A stretch of 64,000 nt of DNA from contig OY759222.1 in the NCBI GenBank assembly GCA_963662175.1, positions 10,116,222-10,180,221 on the forward strand. Direction: 5' to 3'. The translations under genes were made by a program, and so were the position numbers. Position 1 is the stretch's first letter; each line of letters opens with the position of its first letter. The DNA is from Aradus depressus. Taxonomy: Eukaryota; Arthropoda; Insecta; Hemiptera; Aradidae. Of the stretch, positions 41,101 through 56,100 are shown piece by piece. The notes beneath the pieces are model-generated. The model worked only from the letters and a program-made list of their open reading frames with translations. It was not told the DNA's origin and did not search any database.

Positions 41101-44100
41101 ATTCATAGAGAGATCTCAGTCCACAAACTGGGCGAAAAGTGAGGGCGACCCCCCCCCCCCCCCCCCCCCCCCCCCCTCTCCTTCCCACTACTCAAAATCC
41201 TGGCTACGCCCCTGTCAATTTGAAATGTATCTTTTCCTATTGAACCAATTTTGTACTCTTATACTTCCCCTTCTTCATCGCATTTTTTGGAGGTCAAAGC
41301 TGGAGTCCCCCAAGGAAGTTCCCTCAGTCCCCTACTCTTCTCTCTCTACACATCACACATTCCACAACACGAAGACACACTACTCGCTACGTACGCAAAC
41401 GACACAGCCATTCTCTCGACACACTCAGACCCAACACAAGCAAGCTCACACTTACAGGAACATTTACACCAGCTAACAGATTGGGCCAACAAATGGAGAA
41501 TAAAAATTAATCGAGACAAATCTCTGCAAACCACATTTACCCTCAGACACAACACTTGTCCATCAGTTTACATTAACAACCAGCCCATTCCTGCATCCGA
41601 CACTGTACGATATCTAGGACTTCATTTAGACAGACGTTTAACTTGGACAACTCATATCAGACTGAAACGCACAGACCTCAAAAGACGATTTGGACGACTG
41701 AAATCCATCATCGGACGACGATCGACATTATCGCTTGAAAACAAACTTCACATTTACAACACTATACTAAAACCCATCTGGACTTACGGCATCGAGATAT
41801 GGGGATCAGCCAAAAAATCAAACATACAACGCCTTCAGTCAATACAATCCATCATACTACGCCACATTGCCAATGCACCATTTTACGTTTCCAACCTCAC
41901 ATTACATAATGACCTCAATATCCCATTTGTACCTTCTGTTATCAAGACACGATATCAAAATTTTCACGACAAACTCCATCATCACGCCAATCCACTTATA
42001 CAAGAATTATCTACAAACACTCTCCCCACAAATCCACCACGACGCCTCAAGCGGATATGGCAGAGGGACCTGCTCCAGGACTAGCCTGGACTCTTCTTCG
42101 GTCACGTACCTCAGCAGTACAGCCACGCACCTGAGACTGCTCTATTTATCACAATTGCTAATGGCACATGTTATTATGCCGTTGTAAATATATAAATAAA
42201 TAAATAAATATACTTCCCCAAATATACCAGAAATAGGCTTGAACATTGACACAACACACACCTCAGTAAAAATTAAATGGTAAAAAAAAAAAAATTTAAT
42301 TTTTACCAATTTTTAATTAGAATTTTCAGATTCTTCACAACAAAACTAGGTTTTCCGTTCTTTGTAGTTTTCTTGTACGAGCAATAGTTTTCGAGATATT
42401 GGTCTTTGAAAGTTGCGTTTATGTAAAATCAACTGGGAGTGGATTCAGAGAGAGATGTCAGCCCGCACACCGGGGGAAGAGTGGGGGCGACCCCCCCCCC
42501 CCCCCCCCAGCCACCACCACATTGCTCAAAATCCTGGCTACGCCCCTGTCAATTTGACATGTATCTTTTCACATTGAACCAATTATGTACTTTTATACTT
42601 CCCCAGTTATACCAGAAATAGGCTTGAACATTGACACAGCACACACCTCATTAAAATTAAATCGTAAAAAAATTTAATTTTTACCAATTTTTAATTAGGA
42701 TTTTCAGATTCTTCACAACAAAACTAGCTTTTCGTTATTTGTAGTTTTCTTGTACGAGCAATCGTTTTCGAGATATTGGACTTTGAAAGTTGCGTTTATG
42801 TAAAATCAACTGGGAGTGGATTCAGAGAGAGATGTCAGCCCGCACACCGGGGGAAGAGTGGGGGCGACCCCCCCCCCCCCCCCCCAGCCACCACCACATT
42901 GCTCAAAATCCTGGCTACGCCCCTGTCAATTTGACATGTATCTTTTCACATTGAACCAATTATGTACTTTTATACTTCCCCAGTTATACCAGAAATAGGC
43001 TTGAACATTGACACAGCACACACCTCATTAAAATTAAATCGTAAAAAAATTTAATTTTTACCAATTTTTAATTAGGATTTTCAGATTCTTCACAACAAAA
43101 CTAGCTTTTCGTTATTTGTAGTTTTCTTGTACGAGCAATCGTTTTCGAGATATTGGACTTTGAAAGTTGCGTTTATGTAAAATCAACTGGGAGTGGATTC
43201 AGAGAGAGATGTCAGCCCGCACACCGGGGGAAGAGTGGGGGCGACCCCCCCCCCCCCCCCCCCCCCACCACCACATTGCTCAAAATCCTGGCTACGCCCC
43301 TGTCAATTTCACATGTATCTTTTCCTATTGAACCAATTATGTACTTTTATACTTCCCCAGTTATACCAGAAATAGGCTTGAACATTGACACAGCACACAC
43401 CTCCAAAATTTAATTTTTACCAATTTTTAATTAGGATTTTCAGATTCTTCACAAGAAAACTAGCTTTTCCGTTATTTGTAGTTTTCTTGTACGAGCAATA
43501 GTTTTCGAGATATTGGTCTTTGAAAGTTGCGTTTATGTAAAATCAACTGGGAGTGGATTCATAGAGAGATCTCAGCCCGCAAACCGGACCAAGAGTGAGG
43601 GCGACCCCCCCCCCCCCCCCCCCCCCCCCTCCTCCTCCTTCCCACTACTCAAAATCCTGGCTACGCCCCTGTCAATTTGACATGTATCTTTTCACATTGA
43701 ACCAATTATGTACTTTTATACTTCCCCAGTTATAGCAGAAATAGGCTTGAACATTGACACAGCACACACCTCATTAAAATTAAATCGTAAAAAAATTGAA
43801 TTTTTACCAATTTTTAATTAGGATTTTCAGATTCTTCACAACAAAACTAGGTTTTCCGTTATTTGTAGTTTTCGAGATATTGGTCTTTGAAAGTTGCGTT
43901 TATGTAAAACCAACTGGGAGTGGATTCATTCAGACCTCAGTCCGCAAACTGGGCGATGAGTGGGGGCGACCCCCCCCCCCCCCCCCCCCCCCCACCACCA
44001 CATTGCTCAAAATCCTGGCTACGCCCCTGTCAATTTCACATGTATCTTTTCATATTGAACCAATTATGTACTTCTATACTTCCCCAAATATACCAGAAAT

Positions 44101-47100
44101 AGGCTTGAACATTGACACAGCACACACCTCATTAAAATTAAATCGTAAAAAAATTGAATTTTTACCAATTTTTAATTAGGATTTTCAGATTCTTCACAAC
44201 AAAACTAGGTTTTCCGTTATTTGTAGTTTTCTTGTACGAGCAATCGTTTTCGAGATATTGGTCTTTGAAAGTTGCGTTTATGTAAAATCAACTGGGAGTG
44301 GATTCATAGAGAGATCTCAGCCCGCAAACCGGACCAAGAGTGAGGGCGACCCCCCCCCCCCCCCCCCCTCCTCCTCCTTCCCACTACTCAAAATCCTGGC
44401 TACGCCCCTGTCAATTTGACATGTATCTTTTCACATTGAACCAATTATGTACTTTTATACTTCCCCAGTTATAGCAGAAATAGGCTTGAACATTGACACA
44501 GCACACACCTCATTAAAATTAAATCGTAAAAAAATTGAATTTTTACCAATTTTTAATTAGGATTTTCAGATTCTTCACAACAAAACTAGGTTTTCCGTTA
44601 TTTGTAGTTTTCGAGATATTGGTCTTTGAAAGTTGCGTTTATGTAAAATCAACTGGCAGTGGATTCATTCAGACCTCAGTCCGCAAACTGGGCGATGAGT
44701 GGGGGCGACCCCCCCCCCCCCCCCCCACCACCACATTGCTCAAAATCCTGGCTACGCCCCTGTCAATTTCACATGTATCTTTTCATATTGAACCAATTAT
44801 GTACTTCTATACTTCCCCAAATATACCAGAAATAGGCTTGAACATTGACACAGCACACACCTCATTAAAATTAAATCGTAAAAAAATTGAATTTTTACCA
44901 ATTTTTAATTAGGATTTTCAGATTCTTCACAACAAAACTAGGTTTTCCGTTATTTGTAGTTTTCTTGTACGAGCAATCGTTTTCGAGATATTGGTCTTTG
45001 AAAGTTGCGTTTATGTAAAATCAACTGGGAGTGGATTCAGAGAGAGATGTCAGCCCGCACACCGGGGGAAGAGTGAGGGCGACCCCCCCCCCCCCCCCCC
45101 CCCCCCCCTCCTCCTTCCCACTACTCAAAATCCTGGCTACGCCCCTGTCAATTTGACATGTATCTTTTCACATTGAACCAATTATGTACTTTTATACTTC
45201 CCCAGTTATAGCAGAAATAGGCTTGAACATTGACACAGCACACACCTCATTAAAATTAAATCGTAAAAAAATTGAATTTTTACCAATTTTTAATTAGGAT
45301 TTTCAGATTTTTCACAACAAAACTAGGTTTTCCGTTATTTGTAGTTTTCTTGTACGAGCAATCGTTTTCGAGATATTGGTCTTTGAAAGTTGCGTTTATG
45401 TAAAATCAATTGGGAGTGGATTAATACAGACCTCAGTCCGCAAATTGGGCGAAGAGTGGGGGCTCCCCCCCCCCACCCCCTCCATCCCCCCCACACACTG
45501 CTCAAAATACTGGCTACGCCCCTGTCAATTTGAAATGTATCTTTTCCTATTGAACCAATTTTGTACTTCTATACTTCCCCAAATATACCAGAAATAGGCT
45601 TGAACATTGACACAACACACACCTCATTAAAATTAAATCGTAAAAAAATTTAATTTTTACAAATTTTTAATTAGGATTTTCAGATTCTTCACAACAAAAC
45701 TAGGTTTTTCGATATCTGTAGTTTTCTTGTACGAGCAATAGTTTTCGAGGTATAGGTCTTTGAAAGTTGCGTTTATGTAAAATCAACTGGGAGTGGATTC
45801 ATAGAGAGATCTCAGCCCGCAAACCGGGCCAAGAGTGGAGGCGACCACACGTTGTGTATCTGGTTACGTCATTTCTGTACCCTAGTGCCCATAGACCCAC
45901 TGCAGCACGCACAAGATGTTTCACGTAACCCACTGCGGCTGTGTCCCGATACAGTTTATGTTTTTTTTTTTTTTTCTAGGTAAGTTAAGTAAAATATAAA
46001 ACAGAAAATTTGCTTGTTTGCTTACCAAGTATTGCAATCGTTAGGGACAGCTTCTCCAGGCTGGAACAGCTTGCCCCGGAGAGAGCAGGGACATGTCTTC
46101 TGTGGCAGACATGTGTCGTTATGAACGTAGGTGCCTGGAGGACAGAAGCAACCCTCTTCACAGAACTCTCGGTCGGTGCCGCCACATGGAGTCTCACTGC
46201 CACACTCGGAGTACACCCGGCCCTTCGTGCACCGCATCGCTACATTTGCAAAAAAAAAAAAATGTACTTCCCCTGCACGAATATATCAATTAAGTGTTCG
46301 CTCTTCCTCCAAAACCAATCGACCAATCTCTAGAGATTTCTATAGCATACTAAATTTTTGGTCGATACATTCATTACGTCGGCAGTTATTTGGGTTTTGT
46401 GTCGTCGCCCGTCACCTCTGATCCCTCTTTTCCCTTCGGCCGATTTAGCTGAAATTTAATAAATATCGTCGTCACAGACACAAACACATAGCTGGGGAAG
46501 TAAAACCTCCTCTGTGCTTCCCCAGTTCGAATTGTAACGTCATTATAATGAACTAAGTTTTCGCTTCCCTTCCTCGGCAGATTTGGCTGAAAATCGACAG
46601 GTGTCTTACTCAAGTACTTTTAGTTTCACATATACAGTAGAACCTCTATAAGTCGAACATCAAGGGAGACGCCAAAAAATTCGAGTTATAGAGTTTTCGA
46701 CTTATGGAGGATTTCGACTTAGGCGGATTTTGATTGGACTTGTAGAGGTTAAGATTCATTCTAACTAGTTTTGAGTTAGAGAGGTGAAATAAATAAAAAT
46801 TCAAGTTACAGAGGTAACAAAAATATTTACATATATTTATTATAAATCAACATTATTAAATAAGGCGGTTAGAACCAGAGTGGGCCAACCCACGTTTTTA
46901 GGAAAATGAGTTAAATACAGAAATGGGTGTGTAAGTCTATCATTTTTAAAACCAGAGTGGGCCAAAGTTAGTTCTGCTACTTTCTAACAGATAGCAGCAA
47001 TATAATTAAATAGACCATATCCCTCAAGCTACAAACCCTCGATGCCATAGTGGGCTTTTGCAAGTTTGATTCTAAGTCTCCATACCAAAATTACGTCTAC

Positions 47101-50100
47101 AAAGCCATCAACGTTCAAAAGTTGACTTGCTTTGTTCAATTCCCTTAAAAACTAACAGGTTTTTAAAATCGAGCGAATCTTAAGTTCTTATTATCTCAGC
47201 TGAGCCTCTCGAGGGGTTGGCCCACTCTGGCACTAACCGCCTCTTCTTTTGAAATCAAAACATCCTTTAAATAAAAAAAACGTAGTATATGTAGGTATTA
47301 AAAAAAGTCAGTAATTTTTTTTTGCTTTAGATAATTAGTAATCCTATTTATTGTATACTCCTAAATTGTTTTCCAAGAAACAATGGTGTACATTGTCGGC
47401 AAATTCTTAAAGTCGGTAACTTATTCTTCTTCGAGCTATAGAGGTAATAAGTTTCAAATAATCGAGTTGTAAAGGTTGTAAAATAAAACATTGCTATGTT
47501 CGAGATACAGAGGTCCAATTTATTTTTTTCGAGTTATAGAGGGAAATTATGTAGGTACCAAAATGGCTTGTTGGGATTCACTGATTATTTCGACTAATAG
47601 AGGGTTGAGATTTCGAGTAATGGAGGTTTTGGGGCTTGAAGGGAAAGGAACAAAACTTTTTTTTCGAGTTTTGGAGGTTTTCGACTTATCGAGGTTCAAC
47701 TTAAAGAGGTTCTTGCCACTCATCCTTTCTATGGGTCTCTATTTGTTTTAAAGTTAAGCCTCCCATCTAATCTCCGCCTCCCTTTGGCCGATTTGACTGT
47801 AAATCAATAGGTGTCGTCCTAATGAGCTTCTGAAATCACTTACAAAATTTCTTGTCACACCGGAAGTTATCTTCTTTACAAACGCACAGCTAGATATCAG
47901 GTTTTTGTAATTTTTAAATTCCTCACAAAAAAAAAAAGTGTAGAAAGTAATTTTTAAATCCGTTATTATGAAATTTCAGTGAAAACTTAACATCGATTTT
48001 CTGACCGATTACCTAGTATTTGGTATATATAGTAGGAGAAGTAAAGATGTTGATATTTAGGACTTGAAAATGATACAACCGGAAAATGAAAACTCTCATG
48101 TGGGAGAATTGTACAGTTAGGGCGGTTTGAAGAACAGACATTTCGGAATCTATATTTTAGAGATATTTCCTGAGTTATTTTGATTAGAGCAATAGTCAGC
48201 TAATTTCGGGTGGGGGAATGCCCACAATATATGCATTGTCATTTGTCTGCGCCCGAATTTTAAAATCTGTTTTATCACTATTATACTTTATGCAGTAACT
48301 GTGCAGTGGCGGATTTCCATATTTGGCGCCCTAAGCAGTTTTCACAGTTCGCCCCCCCCCCCCCCCCACCCCCTCCACCCTGGATTTTTTAAAAACATTT
48401 TATTTTGAATAATTAATTTTTATTTTCATTTTCTTAAACATTGAAATTTATAAATAATATATAATTTATAAATTTCGCATTTTTATAATATTATAAATAA
48501 CATATATATGTTTTCATAATTTATACAATCACTCGTCTCGCTTTTTGTACCGCAAATTGACTAATCACGTCGTTATAATCTATCGTTTTAGTTAAATCAG
48601 ATTCAATTGCCAAGCTCGCTAACGCGTTCAATCGATCTTGAGATATCTGTGATCTCAAATAATTTTTTATCCGCTTGAGAGACGAGAAAGACGGTTCTGC
48701 ACTCGCATTTGCGACCGGTGTACAAACAAACATTCGCAAAGCGATTTCTATGTTTGGGAAAACCTCTTGCATTTCACTATCTTTTAGATATTGCAATAAT
48801 TTACCGGGGCGCATGTGTTCCTTATCAAAATTGGCATTATCACAGTGGGTTTTGAAAAAGTACGTAATTTTTCTGCGCTTTCACGAATTTCGTCGGGATT
48901 CAATCGTCGGAGTTCTAACAAAACAAAGTATTTTTCATGAATATGTTCGAAACAGGTTCCATGAAAATCGAGAAACACAATGAACGATTTGAGGTTAGGG
49001 CATTTGATTAGAAATCTAGTCGCTCAAATTGGTAATCGAAATGGCGCGAACATTTGAAAACGCACACACTTTAATAACTTATATTTTCTTTGAAGAAAAT
49101 ATTTAGTTTTTTTTTATTTAATTTTTTTATTAATCAATAGTTTTTATCTCATTAAAAAAATAATGAATTTCATTTTTTTCCGCCCCCAAAAATTTTCCGC
49201 CCTATGCAGGTGCTTACTTTGCTTCTAGAGAAATCCGCCACTGACGAAGTGTAGGGAAAGTAATCAGTCAAAAATTCGATGCGTAGTTTTCAACGGAATT
49301 TCATATCTTCATGATTATTTCATTTTTTTCGACCTCTAGATTCCAAATATGAAGAAAAAAAATGTCTATCTTTCAGTGAACACGATAACTCCCGATAAAT
49401 GTATCGACACGAACTTTTAAATGTGACCCCAGAACCCTCTAACGACGACACAGATTGTTTTTCATCCAAATCGACCAAAAAGAAGGGGGATTAGGGGGAG
49501 GCTTAACTCAAAAACCCCAATAACTGCCGATGTAATAAATTTATCGGCACAAAATTTAGTATGAAGATTTAAGCGCCCCTGTGTATTATTTGAGATTATT
49601 AGCGCAAACGGTAGACTGGTTTTGGAGGAGGAGCAAACATTTAATTGATTAATTCGTTCTGGGGAAGTACATTGCATACGACATTTTGTTTTACTATTAA
49701 AAGAGTTAGGCTTAAGAAGAATTTCGGACTTACGACAAAGTGTTTCATCTCTCCAATTTTGAATTTTAACATCATGATTGGTACAGTCTTTGAGAAACAT
49801 GGCCATCGTCTCACAGCCGCAATCCTCTTCATTCTTCTCTGAATCGCAGGAACAGTAGTCCCACATACACGCTTGATAGTACTCTTGTGACGAAATAACC
49901 TGACAACAGAATAATAAAATAATATAATGGCCGTTTCAAGTTTTCTTGTTCAATTTTGGTGAATGCCTCAACGCGAACAAGACAGAAACTAAGGTTTTCG
50001 CACTCTGAAATAAATCATGATACACTGACACCGCTAAACATCAACCACAGAAACATCCCCTGGACACCAACAGGCGGTGAAGTATCTAGGGGTGCTCCTA

Positions 50101-53100
50101 GACACCAAACTGACCTGGGGTCAACACATTAACTCCAAATTGACACATCCCTACACTAGACTCACCTCACTCTACCCACTTCTCAAACAGGAACCCTACA
50201 CTCCGACATGAATGTGCCACACTACTCTACACCGCACTCATACGGCCACTCATTACATACGCCTGTCCGGTTTGGCTCGACACAAGCCAGACCAACATTA
50301 AGAAACTGGTCTGAGGTTCGAAAACAAAGTTCTCCGCCTTGCCGTAAACGCTCCTTGGATGGTAAGGAATTCTCAGATACGCAGGGAGCTGGGTGTTCCC
50401 GACGTTAGAGACTTCATATTGGAGTTAGCGACAAGGTTCAGGACTGGGCTGCAGATTGCTACCTTTGGCACCGTCATCTGAACCCCGGCTTCTACAAGGC
50501 ATCATATTTTAAAAATATGCAATATGTATATATATACTTTTGTTAATTGTGTACAGCGCCCCTTGCGCTGAACTGAATAAAGTATTTTTTTAATGTACTT
50601 ATGCCTCAAGGGTTACCTATAAAATATTCTAGTGTTATAAATCATATGACGTCACAGCGCGAAGATCCAATCAGCACACCGGTCTTAAAGTGCATATCCA
50701 CCAAGCGCGCAAAACGTATGGAAACGCTTGTGAATGTTTGCAAATTCGTATACTTGTTTGGTGGAGACACGAACCACGCAAACTTTTGCAAGTATCTTTT
50801 CGTGTACCAACTGGTGTCGGTACATTAAAAGAAATTCATTATTTGTGCGCGTTCACTGGAGACGGACTTTGTAAGTTTGATGTATTGAATTGGTAAATTC
50901 TTTCAATCAAACGTTTATTAATTCACATTTTTTCTTTAATACATTTATATATTATTATTTACTGGATCACATCTAATATTTAAATACTGAATCAACAACA
51001 TTTATGGAGTGGGACAACGAGAAAAGTTTGGAATTAATTGAGTTTTACCAACTAAAGCCAGAACTATGTCAAGTATCACATAAGTTTCATTACAACAAAT
51101 TTACAAATTATTTGGCCGATTAGCGAAGTTAATAATTCAAAATCTTCTGGTGACATTCGGCAAAAATTGTTGTATAAACCACTCCTATCACTTGTTCTTA
51201 TGTCAGTTAGTAGTTGCATTGAATTTCTAGTTTTCAAAAAATGGGATACCCCAGACATAAGTATAAATGCGGCACTTGCAATAAGTTTTCTTCTTGGTGT
51301 CATTTTGACAACTGTTTTCTAGTCGGATCGATAAGAAACGTTTGCAAACCTACTGCTGTTTGCAATCATTTAGTTGGTGAAGACAAAATGTAAACATTGA
51401 TTACAAACATTCACAAACATTTGGGGTTATATATCAACTGTGATGCTACATTGTATCAAATATTCAATATCTACTTTTGAAAAAATAAATAAAATAATGA
51501 AAATAAGATTAATTTTAATTTTAATAGTGTCTCCAAAAAGTAAAAGAAACCATTTATTTTTCGCATAGTTTTAGATAACCTGGATAAGTGTACCTTATTG
51601 CAGCTAGAAAACTTTTTGCTGTTGAGTAACTTTGAACAGAATTCTTGAGCCTTTTGCTGCAATCCAGCGTCAGTGCACGGCTGAGTGTCGATAATTCTTT
51701 CGTCGCAGACATCTGTAATCAATCGTAAGAGAATAAGAAAAGGAGCTTCAAGGAATACTTAGAATACCGTTAAGCACTTGAGCATAAGATGAGGCTTAGG
51801 ATACCGAGATAGAGGCTTTTATTTTATTAGGTTTTAAAGGAGGGTGTGTACACCTCTTCTTGAGGAGCTGATGCATTTGTCAAAATACAGTACTCAATGA
51901 AGGGTCGGGGAATTTTTTAAGTATTTTTTTCGCGTTCACCACACCAAGTTTCATAATTTTGATCAGAAATTGGTTCATTTTGCCCAAGTGTTCGCCGGTA
52001 GCTCAGGGGCAACATGAGCCTATTGAACTCAAGATCGCAGGTTCAGAACCCCGCCGAGGTCCTTAGAGTGACGAAAGAGAGTTCTGGTAGAAGGCGATAT
52101 AGCCTCATAGTCCACGCTCAGGCATGAGTCACAATAGCTAACTATACTCATATCTTATTGATTGTCACACTCAACCAATGAGTTTTAAAAAACAAAAACA
52201 TATTTTCTGTGTTCACCTTCAGTTGCAACCACTTTCGAAAGACTGGCATACTCTTGAAGATTTTCATGAGCCACCAACAGATCGTTATTGTAGCCATCAA
52301 GACGTCCACAAAGTCCTGTAGTTTTGTTCCAATTTGATTCACTCACTCGGATCTCAAGTGTTTCCTAAAAACAATAATATTTTTCATCATTAAGTCTTTC
52401 TTAACTCAGAAAAAATTTTTTTTTGCCATTGTAAAATACTCACCGCTAAGTTCCAAACAATAGTGACACCAGAAGCTTGTAGATTCGCCTTAATAGATTT
52501 CGATCCCAATTCAACGCGCATCCCTGGAATTTGCGATGGTACAGACAACTTCTTGTCACCATCTTGTATAATTGGCTTTCCCGAATCTGAAATTACACAA
52601 ATTATATTACCAGTCTTGACTTGAAATTTGGACATAAGAAGTCGACTCAATAAATATTTTCTATACAATATAAATATAAACTACTATTTAATTCCAACAT
52701 GACATCATCATCTATTCCAACAAGTCATCATCAGTCCACATCTAAAAAAAGGTGTCAGTTAAAAAAAAATAATAATAATAATGCAGTTTTATTAATAATG
52801 TAAGTGAAAACCATAAGAAGGGGCATCATGAGGCGCCAGGCGGTCACAGATCCATATTAACTGAATATATTGGAAATAACTGAACTTTAATTATTTATAT
52901 TTATTTATATAATACTATAGAGGGCGCCGGTTGCTCAGTGGTATGCGTGCTTGCCTTCTGAGCTCAAGAACGTGGGTTCAAAACCCGATTGAGGCCCTTA
53001 GTTTATTTTATTTGGGAGGTCAAATAAACTTAAGCACGTCGTCCTTTGGATGGGACGTTAAGCGATGGTCCCGAGCCTCTACGATAAAGACCCCTACCCT

Positions 53101-56100
53101 AATTGAATAAAAATTTAGGTCTCCCAAAGTAGAGTCGGGCTCATGTCCACCAGAGTGACGAAAGAGCGCTCTGGTAGTAGGCGATATGACTAAACCTATA
53201 ATATTATATAAATGTAATAATATATAAATCGTTTTGAGGTCATGGTGGCCGTGCCGGCTAGAGCGTAGGGCTTTGGTTGCATGGTCTCACCATGATTTGC
53301 TGGTTCGAATCCCGACCGGGAATGTGTTTTATTTCGTGTGAATAACTAGATAACACCTTTATAAGAGACATGGCTATGCATCGAACATAAGGCCAAAAAA
53401 AAAAAAAAAATTATAAATAAAGGTTCTGATTGACAGAAGTAATGTTGACATAAATAACAAATGAATATTCAAATTAAATTATAAAAAATTCAAACATCTA
53501 ATATAATAATTTCTTCAAACCTACCATTGGCTATGAGCTGGTAATTGTTATCATTAACATACAGGTTGATATAAGAGCATTTTTCTTTTTTCGGGTCGCA
53601 GTTTTTCTTCAAAGCAGGCGTTTGGATATGAAAAGTGTTATCAATATTTGTGACCAGAGTGTAGACACAATCACTTTTAAAGCTGAAATTTATAACAATT
53701 ATAATAATAATAAATAAAATAATAAACATTTTAAACTATATAAAATAATTTTGTGAGACCAACTTTGTAGAATATTTGGTGTAGTAAAATCGAAGTAAGG
53801 AGACTGTAAAGTAAAAAGACGTTGGTGAATCACCGACAATGTACATCCCCAGAACGAATTAATTCATGAAATTTTTGTTCCCCCTTCCAGACCAGTCGAC
53901 CGTTTGCGCTAATAGTCAACAGTTGACTTACATATGGGCTCCTAAATCCTCAAACTAAATCTTGTGTAGATAAATTCATTACATCGGCAGTTATTAGGCC
54001 TTTTTGGATCGTGTCCCCTCCTGAACCCCTCCCTTCAGCCGATATCGCTGAACTTTTACAGGTTATGTCCTCATTGGGTTTTAACTTTAAATATGAAATT
54101 TCATGTTGATACATTCATTATATCGGCAGACATTTGTTTTTTCGAATTGAACCCCCCTCTGATCCTCCTTCCTTTATGCCGATTCCGCTGAAAATTAATA
54201 AGTGATGGGGTTTTGAATTCACATATGAAATTTTGTGTTAGTAGTGTTTTTGAGTTAAGCCTCTCTTCTAATCCCCCCTCTCCCCTATATGGTTTTGATA
54301 CATTCATTTTATCGGGAGTTATTCGTGTTCACAGACATACAGACAGAAATTTGTTTATTTCAAATTCGGAATCTAAAGATCGGAAAACATGAAATTCCGT
54401 TGAAAACTCGAATCAAACTTTTGACCGATTATATAATTTTCCCCTGTACTTCGTATAGCTCGGGAAGTAAAATGAATACTTGAAATTATTTACTGATAAA
54501 TATAAATAATTCGTTTTTTTATAATTACCTACTATAAAAAAATTATATAATTACTATAAAAAATTATATAATTATTATAAAAAATTATATAATTTTTTTT
54601 AGCTGTACCTGATCAATTTCCCATCGAAAGTTTTAAAATGTTCCTTTTTCCAAGTTAAGCACATTCCAGGGCTGGGGATTTTCTCTTCATGTACTTTGTA
54701 TTTGGAATCTGAGGTTATCTGAGTTTTGGAGTGTTTCGAATTTTTACTCGATTTGTGATTCAGCTGTACAAATTCTGTTTCCGATGATCCGTACCCATGT
54801 CCATCCTCAAATACGTAACTTAACATATTTTTAGCTGGAAAAAACAGAGTGGTGTGTGGTCAAATTGCACAATGAAAAGCTAACATTAATTAACAAAAAG
54901 GTTATATTATATTATTTATATTGGATAATAATAGTTAATAAACTTATAATAGAATTATTTCAAACTTTATTAAAAATAGAGTGCACCAGTAGCTCAGAGG
55001 TTGCATGCTAGTCTAATGAACACAAGATCGCGGGTTCTAAACCCGGCCAAAGTTCTTGAGGTTTTTGTATCTGGGAGATAAAAATCTTGAGCACACCGTC
55101 CTTCGATGTCAGATACTCTTTAAAGACCACTGTTTAGGAGTCACACAGCAGAGTTGGCGTCATTTCCACCAGAGTGAAAAAAGAGTGAAAGAGTCTATAT
55201 TACCTTGTAGTTAATGCCCGGGCATGAGTTACGATAATTGTAATAAGTATAAACTATAAGAACTAACAGATCTAAAAAGGAAGGAATGAAATGATGGTTG
55301 AGTCTCCAGGTGCACACATCAGCCCAATATATCTTATTAAAAATATACCTCATATAAATAAATAAATTCAGTTAGTCATTGTGACTTATGCCCGGTTTTT
55401 AACAACTAGATCATATGGCCAACTACCAAAGCTCTCTTACGTTGCTCTGGCGGACATGAGCCCGACTTCACTGTGGGAGTCCTAAATTGTGTCTATCCAG
55501 ATTTATTCACTTAGAAAAGGGGGTCTTTAACGAGAAACTGAGGCTGTCAGCCTGAACGATGTCAGGTAATCGTTAAAGACGCCTACCCTAGATGAATACA
55601 AATTTAGGGCCATCTACGGCCAGAGCGCAGATAATAAAAGTGAATCCCATTTTTATACGTAGAGCGCGCGAAGCCTCTATACGTCGAGAGCGCAATGGTT
55701 TCATATAGCAGAGTCTATAGCAGGTATACGCATCGTATACAACGAGAGCGCAATGTGCAGTATTCGGAAAAAAGAAAGAATCAGCGAGTTTCAACGCTAA
55801 TACACAGCAGGAAGACGTCATTTATTCGACTATATTTTCAATGCTTCAAAATATTATAAAAAATAAAATTATAATAAAATATATATATATATATTAATTA
55901 ATAATTAATAATTATAAAATAACATTTTTAATGTGGGCTCATTAGAGGCGGTCACAACCCCGCCAAAACACAGAGTGGAAATGTTTTTTATTTTTTGTCT
56001 TCGATTTTCTCTTTGCTTTGCCTCCTTTACCAAGACCAAGCATGATTTGTATACATCATGTCATAATATTGATGCAACAAGCCTAAGTGTCTTCACGCAT

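Noticed and set aside
41057..41476. Proline-rich reading frame through the C run of the array (also 42439, 42816, 43193, 43920)
   Set aside because: Translation of poly-C within tandem repeat units; frames differ with C-run length and carry no domain.
41289..42084. Longest open frame as a host gene
   Set aside because: Jockey-clade reverse transcriptase C-terminus with target duplication and mutated catalytic box.
40170..45862. CRISPR-like regular repeat spacing
   Set aside because: Units are 350-380 bp and nearly identical throughout, with no short repeats and variable spacers; a satellite array in an animal genome.
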